Assembly (NCBI RefSeq): GCF_033958435.1
Contig: NC_134141.1
Location: 98,311,001-98,375,000 of the forward strand
DNA: 64,000 nucleotides
From: Carettochelys insculpta
Taxonomy: Eukaryota; Chordata; Testudines; Carettochelyidae
Direction of reading: 5' to 3'
The position numbers and the translations under genes are program-made. The notes under the pieces were generated by a model. It was not told the origin of the DNA and ran no database searches. It saw only the letters and a program-made list of their open reading frames with translations. Of the stretch, positions 56,184 to 64,000 are shown piece after piece. The number at the start of each line of letters is the position of its first letter. The stretch's first letter is position 1.

Positions 56184-56428
56184 ATGACTTTATAATGGAT
56201 TGTTACAATCCTAAAGAATACTTGATATATATTTTTGAAATATTAGCTCGCTCATCAAACAAGTGTTCGCTGCCATAAATTCAAAACTGCAGTAGAATTA
56301 GGAAAAATAGATTAATAGTTGAAAATGTTGGTTATTTATTATTTCTAGTGGTTATTTGGTAAACATTGTATTAGTGTTTAACAAACAATGTTTTTCTACC
56401 AAAATGTAAGTAAATGAATGGTGGACTC
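56184..56428. other. Anonymous spacer between MITEs
   Basis: An AT-rich spacer without features. Confidence 0.5.
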
Positions 56429-56431
56429 TTA

Positions 56432-57068
56432 GGATATGTCTACACTACAGAGTTATTCTGGAACAGCTTATTGCAGAGTTATTATTTCAAATGAAGCTTT
56501 TCCAGAATAATGCATCTACAATACAGGGAAGCCCCAAAATAAGCAAATCCAGAGGTTGTTTTATTTTACAAAAAAAAAAAAAAAGGAGGCTATTCAGCTG
56601 TATACCCACGTCTTCTTTCCCCCCACTGGGGTTCCCATGGCTGGAGCTGCCAAGGTGTTGGCACTCCGTATGGCAAGTACAGGTACTGGCACAAAAAAAA
56701 ACAAAAACACTTGCATAAGTTAGTCTGAAATAGTGTGACAACACACTAAAGAACCTATTTTGGATTACAGCCCCTGGAAACATGGCTCCCAGGGTTTCTA
56801 ATCTGAAATATTATGTCTACGCAGGAGCTTTTTTCAAAATAAGCTATTCCAGAATATTTTATTTTGAAATGGCCTTTATTCTCAGTCTCCACAGCTTATT
56901 TTGAAATAGGTGCTATGCCCCGTGGAATGAGATTTACCAATTTTGAAATAAGCCAACCACTATTTCAAAATTATTTTGAAATAGTGGTTTGCATTGTATA
57001 GACGTTCGCAAAGTTATTTCAATATAGTGACTGTTATTTTGAAGTAACTTTGCTGGGTAGACATACCC
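56432..57068. mobile_element. Harbinger-type MITE with TTA target repeat
   Basis: The ends GGATATGTCTACACTACAG and the complement of GGGTATGTCTACCCAGCAAA are flanked by TTA (56429-56431 and 57069-57071). The arms hold many ATTTTGAAATA-type half-palindromes (for example 56939-56990). Length is 637 bp. A related end is seen at 28551. Confidence 0.85.
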
Positions 57069-57071
57069 TTA

Positions 57072-60000
57072 TAGAATAATGAAAAATAAATAAAATCATC
57101 TATAGTGCTAGAAATCTAAAAATGTGTACAGAAGTAGCTGCAAAAACTAATGTTACCTAAAGTCACATTTTAGATTGCAGGGTACATTTAAAATGTGGCT
57201 TGAGTTAGGATATGAGGGATGCCAAAAATCAGAATGCTTTGGGGGTCTCACAAGAAGGTCAGAGGCACTGAGTGTGTAATAAGCAGGAGGCAATGCAGCA
57301 GGCATTATCTTCCTTCTGACAAGAGAGCAGCTCACTGACCTGGCATGATGACAAATGGAGAGGAAAACTCTGCACTGAGATGTAAATTCCCCTCACAGGT
57401 CCCTCATGAATATCTTGTCTCCAGGATTCAAGCCAGTGACCTGGAAAACAAGGTTCCTCCCCAATCAAAATGACAGGCAGAGCTGGTTTCCTGTTAGGAA
57501 GACTACTAGGTGTGTAAAAAAATTATGATTTCTGAGGGGAAAAAATGAGATGTCACACAGAGCAAAATATTACTTTCAAATGGTCTTCTGCAGCTCCTTT
57601 GAATGGCAGCTGTTAAGAATTCAATTGTGTGTATGACACATTGGAATGCAGGATGGAAGTTCTGTTGGGGGGTGAGGATGAATAGAAATTTTCAATTCAA
57701 ATACTCATTTGAGATTATTTGAATATCTATCATTCTTTAGAGTCTGAAGGTTAATTCTTGTGAAGAATTTCCATTAGTAATACAAATTGTAACCTTGTCA
57801 AATCCTCTTATGTAATGCATCAGTGCAGAAATACATACTCTGCAAAACTGTACTATTAAATACATCTCCTTGGTTCATAGAGAATTTGTTCTTTCAGCAG
57901 TTTTATTGATTTATGCTCTTTGTTTAACAAGACTTCATGCTTTTGTCTGTATTTTCCTGTTTAGCATGCAGAAAACACAATTATAAACAATTTAATAAAA
58001 TAACTTCTTTGATCTTTTCCTTCCACTGCAAAATCCTCTTCATCTTAAAGATTTTAATTAAGAGAATGGCATGATGGTTTTGTGCTCGCAGGAAAACAGG
58101 ACTTAAATAATGCTATTCCTTTTAAGGGGCCTTTGTGCATATTTATAGATTAGCTTCCATCATTATCCCTATTTTTATATTTTTGCAGGTTTCAACTGAA
58201 TTCAGGGAACCATTTTGCTATCAAAATTTAATCTGGTTTCCTGATAAACATATATGTTTTAATCCATTTTCATTCCTGTTGTGTGCATACATTTTAAGCT
58301 GCCATCATGGGTTATCCATTTTTCAAATGTTACCTGATAAATGTTAGCTTAAGATATATGTGACTCTTGGTAAACAAGAAACTTGCATTCTATAGCATTG
58401 ACACATATGTACACGTTTGTGGTGCTAAATAAATCTATTATAATAATATTTGCATTAAATACACATTTCCATGAATGGCATGTTTGAACATTCAATAACA
58501 TCTTATGTAGATTAGAGAGAAAAAGCTCATTGATGGCTTTATTATACATATAAAATCAGGTATTGGCACAGTAGCAAATTGTATGTGCATGTAGTATGTA
58601 AATTATTCTTAGTTTGGGTTATCTGTACATTAAATTACTTTACAGAAATTTCAGATAAAGAAAGTAATTAACAGAATTTTGGTAGTAATTTTTATAAATT
58701 ACAACCTTTCATATTATTAAAGTTAGTTTCACCTTCCTTAAAATGTTCTCAAAATTCCGTATGCAACTGCACTGTGAATTTGGTGCATCAAATAATACTC
58801 ACTCCTCAGCAGGCAGATTGTGATCTCTCCTTGCAGTTCATTCTTAGTTGTATACAATGTGTAGCAATTTAGTTTTCATGCTGCTATTTCCTGTAGCGCG
58901 TGCATTACCTTTCATATGTAGGACTAGGTGTTTGCAACTCTTCGTGTTTTAGTTTTCAGTGACACAGGCTTACCATGGGAGCTAAATGTTTTGTTGCAGG
59001 TTTTGCGGTATCAGCTACTTGGAACAGTTTTTTGACTGCACATTTTGAGCATGCACAAAGATTTCAGATAGAATGAATATGTTAATAATCACCAAGCATG
59101 TCTTGCACACTCATATTATCATCAATTGTGCATGCAATTTTTCCAGGCTATTTGTTCAGAAAATAAGTATTAAATTATGCATTCACTTTAGATTCATGGT
59201 ATGGGCGAAAAAATAAATTTGGTCAAACACTGTCAGATGGTAATTTGTATGTGCAAATACAATAAAATCCAGTTACCTGGCATGTCTATTCCAGCACTAT
59301 GAAATCCAGTTACCTGGCATGTCTATTTCAGCACTAAAAACCCTCACATACATGAATGAATAAAAAGCAAGCTAGGGTTTCCACAGCCATCACTCCAGGA
59401 GAGTAGAGTGTTAAACTGATGGCTGTGATTCCCCCTTACCAGCTCCAGCAGTGGTAGGAGCTGCTCAAGCCAGCAAGAAGGCAGCACCTACAGTTTTAGG
59501 TAGTTCTGGCAGTTTTAGGTTTCCCCACCCACTATCTGCCCCTTGCCCACAAGATAGTAGAGATCCCATACCCAGAGGAAATGTCCTGAATAGTTTGAGT
59601 GGTAGGTGTGATTTCACATCTCCTCTAGCTATAATGTCTGTTGTTTTTCCTTCTACCTGAGGCTTGCTGCAGACTCAGGGAGACATTATCAAATGGGTTA
59701 CACTGCAGTAACATTTTCTGGGCTTCTTTCAATCCATTAAGTCTAAAAATGTGATGTTTGTTTTAAATAAAACCTCAGACTCATAAATTATCACATTACT
59801 CTGGGAGCCAGGGTCTGTGTCTATTGTGATTATAATTTAATATGTTCCTGCTTTTATATAGATTGATGTATGTTGTCATAAAAACTTTACTTTTTGAAAA
59901 AAATCTCTTCTTATTGGGAACCTTCAGGCAGCTAAAAGCCAAGTCAAAAAACACACGTGGTGAAGTCCTGGCCCTGTCAAAACTTAATGGAAAATTCACC

Positions 60001-60196
60001 ATTGTCTTCAATAGAGCCAAATTTCATCCAGACAGCTTGGGTGGGTCAGGTTTCTTTGCAAGAGCTGTATCAAAATTAATCTGTAAACCTGATCTAACTC
60101 ACCACAATTCAGTATATAAAAAACAAAAACAAGACCATCAAGCTACAGAAAAACACCGCAAACTTTTAAACTTTCAAGACCTGTTGCAGTTTGGAA
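57072..60196. other. Anonymous AT-rich sequence
   Basis: No exon is supported. The longest frame (59842-60216) shows no domain motif and runs into the next MITE. GAAGTCCTGGCCCTGTCAAAA to TTCAATAGAGCCAAATTTCA at 59962-60028 is a fragment of the ancient dispersed repeat. A 37-bp tandem duplication lies at 59265-59336. Confidence 0.45.
59265..59336. repeat. Tandem duplication, unit 37 bp
   Basis: AAATCCAGTTACCTGGCATG followed by TCTATT(C/T)CAGCACTA occurs twice in tandem. Confidence 0.92.
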
Positions 60197-60198
60197 TA

Positions 60199-60506
60199 CA
60201 GGATGAACCTCTCTAATCTGCAACTCATCCAACAATCTCTGTAATCTGGCATGGTTTTAGTTAGCCAGCCAGCCAGCCACTTATCGTGGATGTGGCGAAG
60301 TTTCCCATGGTCCTATAAAGTTTTTTTACAGACACCAGTACTGGCTGTCAGTATGCTGTGCTGTTATTTAGTTATAATTTACCTTTAAATGCCTTCTAAG
60401 AGCCCAATAAGCAGTGGAGGGGTAATGGCTAGAAAATATTGACCTCCTGTCATCCAGCAAATTCTCTCATCTGGCACCAGTCAGGTCCCAAGAGAAGTTC
60501 AACCTG
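60199..60506. mobile_element. Tigger/pogo-like MITE, copy 2
   Basis: It starts CAGGATGAACCTCTCTAATC and ends with the complement of CAGGTTGAACTTCTC, with TA on both sides (60197-60198 and 60507-60508). It shares GCCTTCTAAGAGCCCA and AAATATTGACCTCCTGTC with the copy at 33186. Length is 308 bp. Confidence 0.9.
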
Positions 60507-60508
60507 TA

Positions 60509-60993
60509 GTTCCTGAAGAGTTTGCTATGCCCACAAGCAGTTCATAACATAATATCAGAAAACATGAGGCAAATGGGAGATTCGTGTTAGATGGTATTTC
60601 ACTAAAACCAATAGGACTTGAATTCTACATTCATTTAGCTTTCCATGTCAATTACCAATTGACTTAGTTGAAAGCTGTTGAAAGTTAACTCGCTCAATAC
60701 CATCAAAATAATATTTCATACTGTTTACTGCAGTGAAAATGCTGAGAGGGTGATAGATCTTCCACACTTTCTCAGTATTTTACAGTGTGTTAGACATCTC
60801 TAGACCATGAAGCATTTGTTCACGGTAAATTAATCTCAAGCACACTTTCCCCACATCTATTGTGTTTTTTCTCCCCAACCTGCAGAAGGATACCACATTC
60901 AGTTATTCATGTAAATAAGTTATATATAAAACATCTTTAAGACAAGTAAATATCCTGGGATGAATATAGTTATGTGAGATAAAAAAAGACTAA
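60509..60993. other. Anonymous sequence
   Basis: No features are recognised. Confidence 0.5.
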
Positions 60994-61215
60994 GGATATG
61001 TCTATACTTAATGGCTGTGTTTACACTAGCTCCCTACTTTGAAGGGAGCATGGTAAGTAGGGTGTCGGGAGATTATTAATGAAGTGCTGTGCTGCATATG
61101 CAGCACTTCATTAAGCTAATTCTCCCCCGTGGCAACTTCGAAGGGTTAAACTTCAAAGTGCTGGGTCATGCATAGCCACGGCTCACCTGCTGGTACTTTG
61201 AAGTTGCCTGGGCAT
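60994..61215. mobile_element. Truncated Harbinger-type MITEs, one inside the end of another
   Basis: GGATATGTCTATACT (60994) looks like one MITE end. GGCTGTGTTTACACTAGCTC (61013) starts a second one, related to 23123 (GGTAAGTAGGGTGTCGGGAG, then ACTTCGAAGGGTTAAACTTC). The second element stops after GTACTTTGAAGTTGCC at about 61208 with no right terminus. Confidence 0.6.
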
Positions 61216-62549
61216 TCACATGACAAAGATCCTGATAAGTTCGGGTCCCTTAAGACTTATTCATGCTCTGTCCGCAAATTCCGCCCTTTTTAATCCTGTA
61301 CATACAAGTAAGGAAGCAAGCATTCCTAATGTTTATGACCATTTGGAAAAGAACTGCATCTGATGTTTAATCTGACTTGTGCTGCCCATATACCTCCACT
61401 ACTTCTGCTGCTGGAATACACAGCCTTGCATACCTCTACAATGATCAGTGCTGGGTCTTGAATTATCAAAGCCTTAGGTTATATTAATATAATAAAAGCA
61501 CTCTAAATGAGCTGATATGATGATCAGAAAAAATGTACAAATCAGGTGGTGTGGTTGAATTTAGGAGAAACTGGCCATCTGCCGATGAAACCAATCTCTC
61601 AAGGTACTACAACAATTCTTTACATTGAGGCAAGCCTCTTACATGATGTTTATCTACAGAGGGTTTGATTTGCAGTTCCAGAAGGGGTCAAAACCCCTCT
61701 CAGTTCCCAAATTGGCCACTCCATTGGGGTCATTTGCCATACAAGAGCAAGATATCTCCTCAGACCTTGGAGTCTATGTGGGAGAAAGGCTCCTTCTTCC
61801 TTAATCAGCCCAATATTGGTTGCCACAACATAACGGTTCCTAAACTAACAGCAGTGTCTTCAACAGCCATAGTAATTCTAAAAATAGAAGTGATTTCAAA
61901 TTCTGGTTGATGATGCCAAGGGTCAGGCCAGACTCTGGTTGATGATGCATACATGTGCTTGATAGCAAAAGCAGGAGTACACATCAGAAGTTGATTGCTT
62001 TAAATATTCCTTCCTTGGAAGTTTTGAAGAGATTGTTCTGCAAGTGAACATTGCTGAGTTGGGTAATGAGTGTGACCAGAAGGAAAGTAGATATGGTCCA
62101 CATGTAGAATGTAATCTACAGCACCTTTTCATATGGGGTGCTGGAGAGGATTCACAGTTTTCACAGTGATGTGTTTTTCAGTCCTCCACATGGCATCAGG
62201 CAGAATCAGATGTTTTTGATTAACTGGCCTGACTTTCCAGATAACTCCTCCAACTGAACAGCCCATCCAGAAATGTCTCTGACTTCAAAGGAGTAGCAAG
62301 CTGATTATTTTTTTTCTTTCTTAGATATTTTGTTCAAGTCTCCACTTTTTCACGTGGGATTACTGTCTTTAAAAATAGTGTTAACATTTGCCTCACTGGA
62401 TGCTGGGCAATTGCAGGGAATTTTACCAAGAATTCCCCACAGATTAGTTCCTGCTAATTGCTGATTAAGCAGAAAAGAGAGTAACGAGCAGGTGTACCTT
62501 GAGTGAGGACCCCTTGGCAAGTCTATCAAAGGCAAAAAATGTGTTGCTT
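61216..62549. other. Anonymous sequence
   Basis: No gene or named repeat. A short direct repeat CTGGTTGATGATGC occurs at 61902-61915 and 61935-61948. Confidence 0.4.
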
Positions 62550-63769
62550 TTGTTCCCCTAGCCTTGATACTACCGCGTCAGATAGGACTGCTGACCTACC
62601 TCAGCAAGACAGCATGATCGTGGCTGTGGACTAATGAATAGCTCAGAAAGGCAAGACACTAAAAAAGTGCCAAGAAACCAAAACCTCAATCTTCAGGCAC
62701 TGAAGAAAACCAGGCCCCCTTCTGACGTGTCCAAGGAGATTAATTGTGGAGGCCTCAGTAGGTCCAGTCACTTGAACAGGAACAGGGTAAAACTCCAAGT
62801 CCCTGGACACCTTAATTCCTTTATTCCATCATCCAAAGCACAGTGATAAAGGACGGCACATGTTGCCAGGGAACACCGCCCATCCTTGCCCATGGACATA
62901 CTGTAGTCATGTCACTCTCTCCCTTCCTCAGTTTCTCAAGAATCACTGTGGCACTGAGAAATCAGTTTTCTCTCATATCCCTTCTTTACCTGACAACAGG
63001 GTTATGTAGTCCCTTTTAGAGCCAGGAGCTCATGCTCCCCAGGCAGCCATTTTAGAACAACATCATGGAACTGCCTCTTCAGTAGCCATCTTTGATTCCC
63101 CCCCAGCAGCATCAAACACTGACCCCTCCCCACACACCACAGGGTAAAGAAGGAAACAGACAGAATCCACTGTTCCAACTACTTCTCTCTCTCCCTTCCC
63201 ATAGCCCAAGCTCAGGGAAAAATGGAACCCTTCAGTGATTTTTCCTGACTCAGACTCTGTCTCAACCCTTGACTCTGGCATTTGGATTCTGGCTTCTGTT
63301 CTGCCCTTTGGCACTGGTTCCTGGTCCTGATCCTGTCTTACCCTTTAGCTGTGGCATTTGGACTTCAACCACTAAACTAAATTTCTGTTTCAACTGCTAG
63401 GCCCAACTGCCTATCATATAGTCCCCTGCCAGGTAGTTCAAATAGTTCAGACTTTCAGGAAACTAACCAGCAATTTCTTTGCATCCAGCTCCAATGTCAA
63501 CATAAACTACTTCTATGCCAGGAGGAGAAATTTTTGGGTTAGGAGAATAGATACCAGCTCCTAGGTTTGGCAATGGGTTCTTCTACATAAATCATCTCCT
63601 TTTTCCTATGACAACCTGCACCATCCTTTGCACATGCAGACAACAGGCTACAGTCTACACCTCACTGGTGGAATGTCTCTCATTTTCGGATATCGTGGAG
63701 AGGTATACAACCTCTCCACTATCAGTACCATCCTCTCCACATCTAGTATGTTAGGATCATCAATTCTAT
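62550..63769 (+). other. Possible degraded retroelement region
   Basis: The plus-strand frame at 62634-62846 is Lys/Arg/Ser-rich (SERQDTKKVPRNQNLNLQAL, then KKTRPPSDVSKE) and may be a gag-like basic tail, preceded in another frame by TTASDRTADLPQQDS. It is followed by anonymous sequence up to the recombinase-like fragment. No reverse transcriptase motif was found. If it belongs with the fragment at 63770, the element has lost most of its centre. Confidence 0.25.
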
Positions 63770-64000
63770 CACAATCTATTGTCTGTGAACCTGACTGCCT
63801 GGTTATTGAAAGGTCACATTTAAGTAAACCAGGATACTCCAACGATGTGAAATCAACCTTACTGAATTCTAGAAAGTTTTCCAACAAGTCTTGGTATGTA
63901 ATTATATGCAGAAGATTTGCTTCCTGGTGTTCATCAAGAGGATACAATGGAGGATCAGCTTTTATCAAATTGCTTCTAAAATTCTTACAAGCCCATCTGC
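63770..64000 (+). mobile_element. DIRS-like tyrosine recombinase N-terminal fragment, cut by the window edge
   Basis: The plus-strand frame at 63848-63998 reads KSTLLNSRKFSNKSWYVII, then CRRFASWCSSRGYNG and FIKLLLKFLQAHL, with an LVIERSHLSKPGYSND-like lead-in. This fits the start of the recombinase region in DIRS-type retroelements (TLL.SRKPST..Y...W.RF..WC..RG......VL.FL). The catalytic R-H-R-Y part would lie beyond 64000. The minus-strand frame at 63648-63968 over the same DNA is probably a shadow. Confidence 0.45.

Noticed and set aside
59842..60216. 124-codon plus-strand frame in AT-rich DNA
   Set aside because: It has no domain or composition of a protein, covers an ancient repeat fragment, and ends inside a Tigger MITE.
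63648..63968. 106-codon minus-strand frame at the right edge
   Set aside because: It looked protein-like (PPLYPLDEHQEA), but the opposite strand over the same DNA carries the recombinase-like motifs in an order expected for DIRS. I kept the plus-strand reading and treat this as a shadow, with some doubt.
1..64000. CRISPR arrays, rRNA, tRNA genes, bacterial operators or terminators
   Set aside because: None are visible. The sequence is vertebrate-like, and the only tRNA-like signals are SINE heads.

Overview
This window looks like repeat-dense vertebrate nuclear DNA, most probably from a turtle. No bacterial-style operons, long host ORFs or RNA genes are visible. Evidence for a turtle is: CR1 LINE fragments in both orientations; a tRNA-type SINE of the cryptodire (Cry) kind, including a variant I associate with softshell turtles; many palindromic PIF/Harbinger MITEs with GGCTRTGTCTACAC-type termini; and fragments of Penelope, Tigger/pogo-like and DIRS-like elements. 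The species cannot be fixed from the sequence, and family names rest on recall because no database search was possible.

The most interesting object is a nearly complete 4.6-kb PIF/Harbinger transposon at 47567-52203. It carries two convergent intron-containing genes: a Myb/SANT-like DNA-binding protein on the plus strand (48003-50025) and a HARBI1-like DDE transposase on the minus strand (51846-50409). Both predicted introns have good splice sites and keep frame, and the transposase keeps D, D and E with a D35E spacing. Visible damage is a poly-C frameshift near the transposase N-terminus and an apparent loss of the ATG of the Myb-like gene. The element sits inside a short deletion derivative of a related element, and the TAT target duplication can be read against an uninterrupted paralogue at 28672. 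A 432-bp LTR-like insertion with a 6-bp direct repeat lies in the intron of the Myb-like gene.

Two decayed copies with the same two-gene layout lie at 29130-31908 and 40523-43738 (reverse orientation). Short non-autonomous relatives are scattered through the window, several with exact 3-bp target duplications.

Layout: 1-3.9 kb is mostly anonymous, with a transposon-protein relic at the edge and an antisense CR1. From 3.9 to 12 kb there are Harbinger MITEs and a Tigger-like element with a GC-rich tandem core. From 12 to 23.9 kb there are a Penelope fragment, a second Tigger-like element with a GC-rich core, nested MITEs, LINE relics and antisense CR1. From 23.9 to 28.5 kb the DNA is AT-rich and anonymous apart from an inverted SINE. 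From 28.5 to 33.5 kb there is a nest of MITEs, a Harbinger copy, a sense CR1 with an LTR-like insertion, and a Tigger MITE. From 33.5 to 40 kb it is anonymous with a possible LTR remnant. From 40 to 45.8 kb an antisense CR1 is interrupted by a SINE and a 3.2-kb Harbinger, followed by a sense CR1. From 47.5 to 52.9 kb is the Harbinger nest. The rest holds a LINE 3' end, more MITEs, AT-rich anonymous DNA and a DIRS-like recombinase fragment at the right edge. I found no convincing host-gene exon; the window is probably intergenic or intronic.
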